A DNA stretch of 64,000 nt from Albula goreensis (Eukaryota > Chordata > Actinopteri > Albuliformes > Albulidae), in NCBI GenBank assembly GCA_022829145.1, contig CM040745.1, forward strand, positions 35,308,406-35,372,405, read 5' to 3'. Shown piece by piece: positions 1 to 10,879 of this stretch (the stretch's first letter is position 1; each line of letters begins with the position of its first letter). The notes below the pieces were generated by a model that worked only from the letters and a program-made list of their open reading frames with translations, was not told the DNA's origin and searched no databases. Position numbers and translations under genes: made by a program.

Positions 1-160
1 TCTGTTTCGAACTCTGAGGTGGGCACAGTCATAGTCTCTGTATTTGTAGCAGTGGTAGCACTAGCAGGAGTAGTTAGGGTAGCAGTTGTGGAGGTAGCAG
101 CAGTACTAGAATTAGGACTGGCAGTAGTAGTAGTAGCAGCTATAGTAACATTATTCGTAT
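1..160. repeat. Imperfect GTA/GCA trinucleotide tract
   Basis: The tract is rich in GTA, GCA and GTAGCAG triplets, densest from about 45 to 150. It is a degenerate simple repeat. Its reverse-complement composition recurs at 9,965-10,165, and related tracts lie at 18,293-18,335 and 32,018-32,190. Open frames across it are repeat-encoded. Confidence 0.7.
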
Positions 161-1250
161 TGCTTTATTTATATTTTACAATCTGAAAGGTTTTTGCAGG
201 TAAACGAAGGTACTGCAACCTTTTTGCAGAAAGCTCACAGCGCATCGAAACTGAGGTGTAGAGAGGGGAATAAACACGCAGGTGATTAGTTGCCGAGGTC
301 TGGAATTTGGTTAGGGCACTAGGAGTACCCTCAAGGTTGTGATTAGCGCCACAGAACCTAATGACCAAACTGAAAACAGGATCTCGGTTTATCGTCCTGC
401 CTGAAATCTGGATTACCGATGTACTGTTGGCCTATCTAAGCTTTCAGCCACAAGTTATTACTGTACACTTTAATAAAACTTTTCATTACATTTTTTTTGT
501 GGATATTTAAAAAAATCTGAAATGAATGAGTGTTCTGAGGAAACCAATGATACGTTCTGAAACATTTGTTTTTCAAAGACACTCATCAGGTTCTGAATGG
601 TTCCTTTCGGAATGTCTGGGAGTGATTTATTTCTGTTTTAGAAAACTTGTGAAATACATAATTCATAGGGTAACGAGTGCTATGATCAAACCCAAATTTT
701 TTGCTTGTGAAGTCTGATGACCTCCACCCGATGGCTCTGAAGCAGATGTTACTGTTACAGAGTGAGTTTTGATGTAGAGGGGTGAGTTTTGTGGGGGGTG
801 TGATGGGGGTCCATCGTGGAGACATACCCGCTGGGCCTACCTCCTCAACCGCTTGCAGTTTTTCCCACGATAAATGTCTGTATGGTGTGGGCTCACCCTT
901 CCCATGATTCCTAGGAACACTTCCTCTCCTACCCCTTGTCTGGTCTGCCTTGGTTCGGGGGCCTTGTCGTAGGAATTATGGCGATTGGTTCAATAATTCA
1001 GATTAGCGCTCATGTTTATTAATGCTCTACATCTGTGCAAACAACATGTCAACCAGACAGTTTATAGTAATTGCCTGTGCAAACAAAACCTGAAAGAAGC
1101 AATTTCCAGTTACAATACGCTGTGACAAGTAATGAGGACATTGGCATTCCGCTCTGATTGCATCCCCTGGTCCTTTTTATCACTCCTGTATTGTGTGTGA
1201 TAGATATTTTTATAAGGAATGAAGGTGTGGGATAATGTGGTTCACCAATG
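161..1250. other. Unique AT-rich DNA, no gene seen
   Basis: I find no supported gene, RNA or repeat here. The short open frames of 63 to 79 codons overlap on opposite strands and have no recognisable domain. Confidence 0.5.
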
Positions 1251-1254
1251 GAGG

Positions 1255-1560
1255 AAGGCTAGTGATTAAAGATAATCATCATTTTCCGTCCCGCGGATCT
1301 CGTTAGTTTCCCTTAATGTTATTTATTTGCCTTGGTGCGACGGGCACTGTTTGTCGCGCCATCGTCGGCGCGGCGGTAAACGGGAGAGCATTCATTCGCG
1401 GCGTGGAGAAAGGCGATTGTCACACGGGGAACTGGTGAGCTATCTGTCACTCAAGGGGCAGTCTGAAAAAAAAAATCAATTGAGCGACACAGCAGATACA
1501 GGAAAAAAAGACAAAGTTATCCAACTGACAACAACACGGGAGAGCTGAAGGATTGAGGGT
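1255..1560. promoter_or_regulatory. CpG-bearing unique block, candidate enhancer
   Basis: Within AT-rich surroundings this block keeps clustered CpGs (for example TCGCGCCATCGTCGGCGCGG near 1,352-1,372) followed by AT cores such as TCAATTGA. CpG decays fast in methylated vertebrate DNA, so its retention suggests constraint or hypomethylation. The 73-codon plus-strand frame over it shows no known domain. The regulatory role is inference. Confidence 0.35.
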
Positions 1561-3320
1561 TACACATATTAGCGCTCTCCTGAATCGGTTATTGCTTAAT
1601 TGAATTTCGATACTAAATATTTAATTGAATAAGGGCTCTGGGTTTATTGGATTCGCCCTCCATTTGTGGTGAAGCGGCCCTCTTAACGTTTTTTTTCCCC
1701 AAAGAGGCGCGATTAAAGCTTACATTTTTATGTCATTTCAAATGTGATCACAGTCCTGTTATAATCACTGAGGAACGCTAAGCAAAAGGGGCCTGCTCAT
1801 TTAGGAAAATCACAGCAATTCATTGAAGCAGATGGAGTACTCCTCTGAATGCATGCCCATATATGTTAGATATTACTGTCCTCGCTTAACTCACTGCTTT
1901 TCTCTGCCTGAACGAGATTTTAAGCAGTTTCATGGAATCTTTCGAGATAAGGAGGGGGGTGTACAGACAAGTGGATTACAAGAATTTAGTAACAATTTTG
2001 ACCCTTCCGGGGCTCATTGGTATTTCATTCAATGGCTTTCTTCATGCTCTTTGTATGGGTTCACTATGTTCACATGGGTTCACTCTGCTACATCTTCTGC
2101 TGCTGTACCGATAGAGATATTAACCTCAATGTTATCCTTACGTTGTAAAGGGGTGTAAAACTCATTTTGAAAGACAAAAAGTAGCATTAGACAGCGAGTA
2201 AGGCAATAAACGGCCCTCTTCAGTGTATGTGTTCCAAACTAGTGGGCCCTGGATTTAGAAGGGCGATCTTGGTGTTCGAAAAGCACGGCAGAAATTGTTA
2301 TGTTGGGACAAACGTTATATTAAGGTCAGGTCAAAGGTCAAGAAACCAAACATGGCAGACATACATTTGTGTTTAATTTTTGGGAAACCAAATAAAACCG
2401 GTGTGGAGGCGAAAGCATGGGATGTTATGAAGAATATATATGTAAGAGATGATCATGAATTCATGGGGGAATGCCATGGAGTATCTGACCGGTGTCCTTG
2501 AGCATAGAAGGCGATCGTTATGTTTGGACCACGAGTTTGGTTACCCATGCAATATTCACATACCAAGTAAACATACCTATCTCTTGCAAAGATGCCACAT
2601 ACATGATATTAATGGATAAACAGTAAACAGCATGCCTGCTTGCTGTTTTATGCAAAGGGAATGTAGCTCCTCAGATGTAACGAATGTACACAGCACCAGG
2701 GTTTGTAGGTGTGCATTTATGTACTTAAGACAGCCCGCTGGACTGAAATTATGCCGTTTCCCTCATCGCCTCATGCTTGAAAATCTGCAACCAGCCGCTG
2801 GATAGAAAGACATGGAAGGACTCGAAAAGGGAGCGAGATCGGGGGCTAAGAGGGCAGGAAAGGACAGTTGTTTTACTTTTGGATTCTAGTTAGGCCTTGA
2901 AGAATGGTTTGGGCCAGGGCTACATGCTAACAGTTTTGAGTGGGGTTTTTTCTACTTTCATAACGGTTTATTAGTGAACAGGGTTAAGATAATTTGGACT
3001 CCTAATACTCACAATATAAGTACCTTACAAAAGGTATTGGGCAACAGAACCATAATGATCACAAGGACTTTTTCTAAGCTATTTGTTTTTAAATATTTGG
3101 TAAGAGCATCTCCTTTTTTGCTCTTGGGGCCTGAAGCTCAGGTTTAGCATTTGACATTCTGCTGGTAGCTGTTTACAGAGATCCTTTTGCGATCCACCGG
3201 TTGAATCGCGCTGCCTCAACAGGGCATGTAAAAGGGCCAAACCCCCTTCCCCAGAAAAGGAGAAAACAGGGCCGTTTATGGTAAACAAGGTTCACGATGC
3301 TCAGGCGTGTGATAAAGTGT
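1561..3320. other. Unique DNA without a recognisable gene
   Basis: The stretch holds a 111-codon plus-strand frame (1,823-2,158) with no family signature and a second frame overlapping it. Apart from the nuclear-receptor-like motif listed separately, nothing can be supported. Confidence 0.45.
2323..2340 (+). promoter_or_regulatory. Three AGGTCA half-sites with a perfect DR1
   Basis: AGGTCA occurs at 2,323-2,328, 2,328-2,333 and 2,335-2,340. The last two form AGGTCAAAGGTCA, an exact direct repeat with one spacer base, the known preferred site of RXR heterodimers, HNF4 and COUP-TF (NR2F) receptors. The match is seen directly; occupancy is inference. Confidence 0.4.
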
Positions 3321-3329
3321 TTATGCTGC

Positions 3330-3612
3330 GCTGCGGCTCTTTTTTTCCCCCGAACGGATCCAGATTAAACTCGCCGCCGATGATTGATGGCTGTATTTGT
3401 CAGTCCCGGCTTTTGCCACGGACGGCATGTGCGCAGTCTCGGCCCGGTGTCATTAATCAGAGCATAAATAACATGCTTTTTATTCACGTGTCAGGAGTCT
3501 GTCGGCGCCGACATTTGACACCGCAAGCAGCGCGTGGCGCGTTCGCTGGAAAAACTGCCAGCTTACTGATTGGGACGGAGCGCTCGAGTTGGGTAAGGCG
3601 CTGGGCCCCTCT
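3330..3612. promoter_or_regulatory. CpG-bearing unique block, candidate conserved noncoding element
   Basis: A unique block with many retained CpGs (TGTCGGCGCCGACA, GCGCGTGGCGCG) interleaved with homeodomain-type cores (GATTGATGG, CATTAATCAG, CATAAATAACATG) and an E-box CACGTG at about 3,484. The mixture is typical of developmental enhancers. The 117-codon plus-strand frame across it shows no domain. Confidence 0.4.
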
Positions 3613-4294
3613 TTTTTTTGTAATTTCATAAATGTTGCTGACTATGGCTTTGAAAAGTGACATTTTATATCATAGCTGGTGCAAGGAGTTTTTCCCATTT
3701 CTTGCACATATGGTCACATAGTGTTAATTAATGTCCCTCTGGGTGGAAGATTCTGCTCAGACTTGGAATTAAAAAATATACATTAAATACATCCAAGTTG
3801 GCTAAATAACAGTAAACAAGACTGGTGTAAGTGGGTGACATAATGTGCCTGCAGATTAGAGGAAAATGGGCCTCACCGCTTGAACCTGTGATTCAGAAGC
3901 TGTAGTGCTCAGCATGTGCTGGTTAGGACTGTAGCATTAGCACGTTAGCATTCATTTACAGGGAGCGGCACATCAGATCCTTCAGGATTTAGGGCTCAAC
4001 GCCATTTCAACCTGAATCATTATTGCCAGCAGCTATTTAAAATTCAACTTCTGGCTGCTGTTAAACATTGGGCAGACGGGTAGTATTGTTATAAACTTGA
4101 GTGTAGGTGAGCAACAGCACCAAAGCTGGCCAGCAGCATTTCCAAGCCATGTATATATGCAACATGACAAAAAAACATCAGCCCCAGTTAACTAGGCTAA
4201 CTCATATTTATAAAGCACATTTATAATAAGAAAATATCTGTAATAAGGAAATCATACAATAACCAATATCATATAATGCAGTAACTGCATTTAG
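3613..4294. other. AT-rich intergenic or intronic DNA
   Basis: I see no supported gene or repeat boundary. The sequence leads into the 3' end of the minus-strand LINE fragment. Confidence 0.4.
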
Positions 4295-4932
4295 TAAATA
4301 GATTCAGTCCTAATGTCCTGACTTGGCGGGAGGCTGATTCCACCACTGGGTGGCAGTACAGACAGGGAGGTGTGACTGCACAAGAAGGGGGCAATTAGTC
4401 ATCTTTTGGTGGCAGGATGGAGAGATCTAGCTTGGGTGTGTAGAGTTTGAATAAGATTGACTGCAGGTATAGAGGAGCTGTTCCATTCACTGCCCTGTAG
4501 GCTAGCATCAAGGTTTTAAACTTGACATGAGCTATAACAGGTAGCCAGCGAAGTGAGATGAGGAGGTGTGTGACATGAGCACACTTGGGAAGATTGAAAA
4601 CGGACTGTGCCGCAGCGCTCTGTTTTAGCTGCAGGGGTTTACTAGCACAGACGGGGAGACCGGCAGAATGGAGTTGGAGGTAGCCCAACCGTGAGAGTTC
4701 TACGGCCTGGACCAAGAGCTGCACAGAGTAGGTGGTGAGGAAGAGCCGAACTCATCAAACGTTATATACAAGGAATCTGCACGCTTGATTCACCACTACT
4801 ACATGGGATAGGATGACAGACTCGGTCATTTAGGGTTACCCCTGGGCTTTTTATAGTCGATATGTTCTGAGTGAATACTCCTGTGACATCAAGATTGAGG
4901 GAGAGGTCTTGAGAGCTTGGTGAAAACAGAAT
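4295..4932 (-). mobile_element. LINE (L2/CR1-like) 3' fragment, dead
   Basis: Read on the minus strand, 4,724-4,395 encodes the C-terminal part of a non-LTR retrotransposon ORF2 with the block HVTHLLISLRWLPV followed by FKTLMLAYRAVNGTAPLYL, a very common signature of fish L2/CR1-like LINEs. Recognisable similarity continues downstream to about 4,300 (VLPPSGG, then IRTES). Upstream, in another frame (4,930-4,762), SQDLSLNLDV and a GVTL motif match the linker preceding this region. The fragment is 5'-truncated, carries at least one frame change between its two parts, lacks the catalytic reverse transcriptase and endonuclease regions, and abuts a MITE half-copy at its 5' side. Family level is good; the exact subfamily is uncertain. 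Confidence 0.85.
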
Positions 4933-4934
4933 AG

Positions 4935-5024
4935 CACATGCCCTTAAAACGACTAAAGTCAATTATGATTAAATTGCAAACTTATGCCCTTAAGTCGCTA
5001 AGTTTGTTTGATTGGATCCCAGCC
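4935..5024. mobile_element. Palindromic MITE family, copy A (right half)
   Basis: Contains both arm sub-repeats in right-end orientation: CATGCCCTTAAAACGACT, then ATTAAATTGC and ATGCCCTTAAGTCGCTAAG, ending TTTGATTGGATCCCAGCC. The left half is absent. The LINE fragment lies directly on that side, so the left arm was lost or interrupted there. See copies B to F. Confidence 0.65.
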
Positions 5025-7650
5025 AAATAGATTTAGACTGAAGGTTATTAAGTGGGCAGACGGTGCAGTTATTCTCTCAATGCAAAATTGGATGTATGGC
5101 AATAGCAGTTGACCTTGATGGGTAAATGGCACTAATTGCACATTGTGTGAGACATAAAGGTATGACAAATGTCTGGTTACCTGAGAGCTGATTACCTGAG
5201 TGTCTTTATATTCTTGCTATCATTGCGATGCAATTATAACCTGCATAGCTGCACACCTTGTCATTATTTATTTTTTAGTTAGCTTAATTATATAATTCTG
5301 AATATATACCACTCTTAATGCCTGGGGAGATTTTTGAGTTGATTGCATGTTGAATGTAAAGTACTTTGCCTCTCCTGTGGCAAGAACGTTTCGTCTTTTG
5401 TGGAAATTCCTAGATTTTATTTAGGAGTTAGTTTGTTGATGCTAAGTTATCAATTCAACAAACAAACATTATGATTGAACAATTTCCTTAGATACAACAT
5501 TGTTCCTTAAGACCAGCTGAGTTTTGCAAGTTGATATCAGAAGATCTATTCATTACATTTCCCATCACTCTCACAGCCGAGCTTTTTGAGAAACACTGAA
5601 AGCTGTGTGAATCAAATTTAAAATCCGCAACAGGTTGACTCGAGAAATAAAAGCTGCAAAATTAAAACAGTTATGGTGCTAGTGCATATTTCTGTTGAAA
5701 TTTGGAGTCATTCAATCTGCACAAAAATAACCTCTCATCTGTAACTATGAAATTGCTTGATGTGGGCAAAATGGCTTCAGTGCTGGGATTTTGCTTTTGA
5801 AAAAAACATAGGCCCTCTTGGAGTCTTCTGACTGTCAGTGTTAATGGAGGGGAGGTTTAGAGGTTGTCCCAGGTGGTATGGAGAGAGAGAGAGAAGTAGA
5901 GGGATAGAATAATTACAGTGACGCTAACAGGGGGCTGACACACAGAGAAGAGCGCTGATCCAAGCTTGGGGGGAGGGGTGGAAGATATCCGCTACAACTC
6001 CCGTCCCCACGGCCATCCCAACGGGACCGGGATAGCTTGTCGCTAAGAGGATTTCACGGCCTGTACTCGAGAGGCAGGGGCAGAGAGGGAAAAGGAGGGG
6101 GGTGCAATCGCCCATCGTGGCACAGCGTCCAGGGCCAGCCCATCAGAGAGTAAATCCTTTTGATTTAGAGGGGAGGGACTTGCTAGGCAGGCGTTTGGTT
6201 TGACTCAAAAGTTAAACTGCAATTAGGAAGTGTTAACCATGTGCAAACTAATGCACTATTGATGTGAAGATGATCCGTCTCTATGGGATTAGGAGAGGAA
6301 ATCTGAGGAGGTTTATTAAGTGGAACATGTGTCTTGTGATGGCCTTGCTCTCCATTATTGAGGATACAGAAAATTGTCATGACAAAGTCTAACAACTTTG
6401 GTTTGGAAAGATGGGCCCCTCTATTTCACATTATCAGTCATGAAAATCTAAGTTTTTTTCAGATTAGTCAGTTTAACAGTTTAATTAACTAAATTAAAAG
6501 AATAAAATAGGATTTCTGAGTCTGATGTTTGTTTCAGCCTCAAAACACCTAGAAATTATATGTCAGCCAGGCAGTATGTGGTTGAAGTTGCATAAACAAC
6601 ACACAGAACTTACAGCTTCTTGAGAGACAACACTTCCTATTTTAACAACACTTCATTAGGCCAAGAAGCTCGGCATAAAAACTCCTGGTGTTGAACATCC
6701 AAAGAGGACTCTGTACTCTAAAGGGACTCTCCTTGCCACATGGTTGCATGAGCAAGGTAAATCGTCATTTCATGGAAGAACCACATACACATACAGAGAG
6801 AGGGATGTACACAATCCCCACAGCCCTGCTGTTACATCTTTAATGCTATATTCTGCTAGGTTATTCTTTTTAATTATTGAGATTATAATCTGAAGATACA
6901 GTTGCGACAGTGGTTTTATTACAAAGGGAATTAGGCTTCTCTGCTGATAAAACTAGCTAAATATCAGTTTATTTATTCAAAATTCATAAAAACAGTGAAT
7001 GGCTACCTGTACATGAATTAAGGCTGTTTCCCAAATTCTTTTACTTCTGCATGTTTACCAGCTTGGTTGGCCAGCTCGGTACAGCAGTTTAGTGGTATAC
7101 CCCAGGATGTGGACTCTAGGCTACAAATGACAGAGAAGAGGACTGGACGTACTAACACAGGGTCTGGCTGGTGTTGGTGACAAGCGGCACTACGTTGTGG
7201 TGAAGAGCAGTCTGTTTTTCTGTTCTCCTTCGGCGGCCTTAATGAAGGCCTTCTGTCCTGTCTGGTCACCAATCCAGGATAATCTTCTCAATTCCCTAAC
7301 CCTAGTAGTTTGAGAATGGGCAGAATGAGAGTGAACTGGACCAAAACTTCCTTTGTAAAGTGAATTAGTGCAAGGGGCTGGACTGGCAGTCATTTGGAGG
7401 CCACCCAGGAAAATTGCTGGGTCCTGTCAGCTGGTTAATCCTGCTGGCAGACTGAATCCAAAAGCAGACACCCCACCTACAGGGATCCACCTACTGAGTC
7501 TGTCACAGCTGCTGAGTTCAGGGTTTCGGCTACATCGATTTGCCCTGAACAGAATTTACATTCACGTTTTTGCATAATATGGAATTTTAATGTATATACA
7601 TGGTAGGGATGACATTAAGAGTTGACAATATGGACAACGTAGACAATAAA
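5025..7650. other. Unique DNA, no gene seen
   Basis: The stretch contains a short GA tract (5,880-5,895) and moderately GC-rich sequence at 5,930-6,150. The minus-strand frames of 63 to 84 codons have no recognisable domains, and nothing else can be supported. Confidence 0.45.
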
Positions 7651-7655
7651 AAATA

Positions 7656-8149
7656 CAGTCAACCCTTGTCAAACCGGATTAATTTGGGGGAAAGGGAGTA
7701 TGATATAACTGATACGATATAACGGGATGATAGTAAAAAAAAACACACAGTAGTCCCACCTCAGCTGAGATACCAAGCCATCTTTACTCAGAGTTCAGTG
7801 TACAGCAATACTTGGACTGTGTCGGTTTAATTAAGTTCCAAACAATCCTTTGTGATACGATGTGGCACCACCATAATAGCTACCAAATATTAAAAGAAAT
7901 AGGGAAGACAGAAAGAGGTAAAGAAAAAGTACAGAGTAAGCTAGGGAAAGAGAGTAAAGGGAGATAAGAGGTAGAAAAAGGGGAGAAAGAGAGGGGAGGA
8001 AAGAGAGAAAAAGAAGATGACAGAAAAGTGCCAGGGAAAGAAAAAGGGGAATTTTAATTTTAATCAATATTAACCAGAATAGACCACATATGTTGTTATA
8101 GAAGAAATAGTCTGTTATAACCGTTGTCGGCTATAACAAGGGTTCACTG
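7656..8149. mobile_element. Non-autonomous pogo/Tigger-like DNA transposon, 494 bp
   Basis: The left end reads CAGTCAACCCTTGT and the right end, reverse-complemented, CAGTGAACCCTTGT: 13 of 14 positions match, and both continue toward a CCG/TATAAC context. A TA dinucleotide flanks each side (7,654-7,655 and 8,150-8,151), the target duplication of Tc1/mariner-superfamily elements. CAGT starts with TATAACG-type inner sequence are typical of the pogo/Tigger branch. The interior includes a purine-rich GA stretch at about 7,880-8,045 and no transposase, so it depended on an enzyme made elsewhere. Confidence 0.75.
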
Positions 8150-8312
8150 TAGTCAACAAATGTGTTAATTGTCGAAAAGTCATTTCATCTAACAGTACCC
8201 AACACAAGATCATTTTGAAATCAAATGATGCATGTCACGTTTTAATCAGAAGAGCATTATGGCTAAAGAGCCTGATGCAGCAGGACAGGAAGAAGAAGAC
8301 GCAGCATGCAGT

Positions 8313-8392
8313 TCATATTAACATTTAGGCATTTCGCAAACGCTCTTACCCAGAGTGACTTACAAAAGTGCATGCAATGAGCTAGAACAGCC
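8313..8392 (-). mobile_element. Fish SINE/L2-type 3' tail, minus orientation
   Basis: The reverse complement reads GTAAGTCACTCTGGGTAAGA then GCGTTTGCGAAATGCC, a diverged copy of the tail shared by many fish SINEs and L2-like LINEs (consensus about GTAAGTCGCTCTGGATAAGA, then GCGTCTGCTAAATG). A better copy lies at 60,505-60,604 and a decayed one at 33,800-33,885. Confidence 0.75.
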
Positions 8393-8856
8393 GAGACAAC
8401 AAACAAGTAATTTTACTGTTATAACCGATAGTACTCACCGTCAATCTGTGTGATATCCTTGACTGCTTTTAAAAGTTATGATGTGAGTTTGAAGAAATAG
8501 TGAGGTAGAGGAGATGATGATCAGAGTTAAGCATTACATGGAACCAGGTGCACTTTAAACAGGTGTGTTTTAAGTTTGCAGCCGAATGTGGGGAGGAAAT
8601 CCACTGTCCTTATAGTGACATCGAATTCTTTCCACTAATTGGGGAAGTTCAAACTAACAAAATGTCAGAGCCCCCCGAGCAGTGTTGCTACAACATAGTC
8701 TGTGAACATATCGCTAAAACAAACTCTGAAAATGTTGTGTACAAAAATATAAAAAGTGGAGCTGGTGTTCCATGGGAGCACAACCTGAATGCTGAAGCTT
8801 CCTAAGAGGAAACACCCTGGAATTAGCTGCGGTGAAAAGTAAGTGTTGTTAAACAA
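8393..8856. other. Unique DNA with an 85-codon plus frame of unknown nature
   Basis: The frame at 8,548-8,805 has no recognisable motif, no clear splice context and an opposing minus-strand frame. It may be chance or part of a decayed transposon. No function is assigned. Confidence 0.3.
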
Positions 8857-8920
8857 GAGCTAGCTAGCTGTTAGCAAGCTAGTTAATGTTATGCTAGTCA
8901 GCTAGCTAGCTTAGCCAGTT
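8857..8920. repeat. AGCT/GCTA-rich simple repeat
   Basis: Repeated GCTAGCTAGCTGTTAGC-type units form a short self-complementary tract. Such AGCT simple repeats are frequent in fish DNA. Confidence 0.7.
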
Positions 8921-9239
8921 CGCAAGCATGTAATTTTTTAACGGGCCTAGCAAAGTGTATGTTCAATCTTTTATTTAGATATGTGAAGAGATAATTAAAT
9001 TGCTGCTGCATTTCATTCAGAGTTGCATGGAATTGAACACGCAAACCCTTATTCTTTTCCTTCTATCTGTTGATGTGTAGATTTATTTATTTTGAATTTA
9101 TTTTATATGTAAGGAAAATAAGATGTCCACTACTTTGAGCTGAATTACTTTTCTCAATGAAGGGTATTTGCAAAAGATGGTTACATCTTCTTATCTTTAT
9201 TGTCAGCTAGCACATGCCTAGCACAACATGTAACTCAAG

Positions 9240-9366
9240 GGAAAAGCTGAAAAGTCAATTTAAAACAGTTGATTAATTGTTGCATTAATCGCATGAAAAG
9301 TCGATTAATCGTTATAATAATCGTTATTCGATCATCAAAATAATAATTCGTTGCAGCTCAAGTGTT
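9240..9366. mobile_element. hAT-like DNA transposon end
   Basis: A run of TTGATTAATTG, TCGATTAATCG and ATAATCGTTAT leads to AATTCGTTGCAGCTCAAG. This resembles the right end of vertebrate hAT elements, whose terminal repeat reads GTTGCAGCCCTG. The left end is not found, so only one end survives or the rest is too diverged. No transposase is visible. Confidence 0.6.
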
Positions 9367-9467
9367 CAGTAATAAAAATAGATGCTTATTTTACTTATAT
9401 ATTTCTCATTGGGATAGCATTTGGTGGTAGAAGTATTAGGTAACGAGGGTATTTGTCCAAAAGCTAA

Positions 9468-9642
9468 CCGTGGGATTCAGTCGAACACAATTAGCCCTTC
9501 TAAAGGTATATGCAATTTAATCAAAACAGACTTTACATTATTTAATGTTTCTTTTGGCCTTTTAATTTTTTTGGAGACACACAAATGACTTGAAAGGGCT
9601 AAAGTCCATTTTGATCGCATTATTTGTTTGATAAGGTGCAGG
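9468..9642. mobile_element. Palindromic MITE family, copy B (both arms)
   Basis: The left arm begins GTGGGATTCAGTCGAACA, then TAAAGGTATATGCAATTTAA and ATCAAAACAGACTTT. The right arm mirrors it as GAAAGGGCTAAAGTCC, then ATTTTGATCGCATTA. The outer part of the right arm is eroded. It shares the sub-repeat order of copies C, E and F. Confidence 0.65.
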
Positions 9643-9964
9643 CCACGGTTTTCTAACGTGAACCAAACAGCATTTAGCTGTTTTGCTAAATGTCTGTATT
9701 CCCTGCTGTGGTGGGAGACCAGTTAAGGCACTGCTTTTGGTAAAGATCTTTTATTTTTTTGGGGAAAGATGGTGATTCTGACATGCTGCTGTATCGATTC
9801 TCTATTTGATTTTTCTTCGAGTTCATGAGCCCTGATTTGGTACAAGCACAGCTAAGAAAGACTGGACCTTGGAATGGCCCTGAGGATTCAGCTACACCAA
9901 AAACAACTTCTGAATGATAAAAACAAGATATTCTATGTGCAGTCATCCATACATTTACAAATAT

Positions 9965-10165
9965 CAATACTGTTACCGTACCACACTAATAGCACTGTTA
10001 CTATTTGTACTGTTGTTACTGCTACTACGATTACTACTACCACTTCTGCTGTTACTACCTATGCTGCAACTACTACTACTAGTACCAGTACTTTGTCTTT
10101 TACTATTATCACTAGTACTACTAATAATAGTGTGAATCTTTATATTGTTATTAAGAAGAAGTATA
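9965..10165. repeat. Degenerate TAC/ACT trinucleotide tract
   Basis: ACTACTACT, GTTACTGCTACTACG and similar triplets fill the tract. It is the complement of the composition at 1-160. The Thr/Ser- or Leu-rich open frames across it (9,874-10,221) are repeat artefacts. Confidence 0.8.
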
Positions 10166-10319
10166 AAGAATGAGGACACTACATTGTGCATTGTGCATTC
10201 CAGCTGGCTTTTTATTAGCAAAAATTAACTCCCTTCTGTCAATTTTACATTTTTTCAAATAAAATAAAAGCACGGGATTGATACCTTAAATGTGATCTGA
10301 TGTTAAAAGTATACCCTGT

Positions 10320-10690
10320 CATTTCTAGTCCTCTGAGTGTAATTGCGGCTCCACTATTGCCTCTCCATTTCCTAAGCTTGTGGCAATTACAGAAATACAA
10401 TGAGGCCTACACTTTTGCGCCGGGTGGAGAATGTATATACTAATTTGCAATAAAGTGCTACAGCTGTCAGGGCATTTTATGCTCTGTTACTTCAATAAAT
10501 TGGAACTCTGAGTGGGAAAAATGGGAATATTGCGTTATGCGATTCCTCCAATGGGCGAACCCTCTTGCAAACACAATTTGTGCAATTTTACTTCCTCAGA
10601 TGAGATAATATGTGCAGTCATTTCGGGGGACCGGATAAATATTCATGTACCCATTTCCAAATGTGTGATTTCACTTTCCAGGAAATAATG
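10320..10690. promoter_or_regulatory. Unique block with AT cores, candidate conserved noncoding element
   Basis: A repeat-free block with GTAATTGCGGC, GGCAATTAC, CAATAAATTGG, TAAATATTCATG and isolated CpGs such as TTTTGCGCCGGG and TTGCGTTATGCG. It adjoins a poly(T) run at 10,692-10,711 and, beyond that, the CpG-rich block from 10,880. The texture resembles deeply conserved developmental enhancers; conservation itself was not tested. Confidence 0.38.
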
Positions 10691-10691
10691 A

Positions 10692-10711
10692 TTTTTTTTT
10701 TTTTTTTTTTT
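10692..10711. repeat. Poly(T) run of 20
   Basis: Uninterrupted T from 10,692 to 10,711. It could be the A-tail of a decayed minus-strand retroposon, but no body is recognisable next to it. Confidence 0.9.
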
Positions 10712-10879
10712 GCAGAAATGTGATTTGAATACAACGGAAATGCAACGAGACACAGATATGAAAGGTTTCTTTATTAAGCGATTTCATTATGATCGCACAG
10801 TAGTTACACAAATGATATTCAAACAGTGGGGCCAGGTGAAATGTAAGTCGTGCTGGTAGGCTAATTGATGCTAATGAAG

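Noticed and set aside
4330-4370. CTCF-like CCACTGGGTGGCAG
   Set aside because: Weak match lying inside the LINE fragment, where it is explained by the element's coding sequence.
9874-10221. Three open frames of 73-99 codons (Thr-, Leu- and Ser-rich)
   Set aside because: They translate a degenerate TAC repeat in three frames and show no domain.
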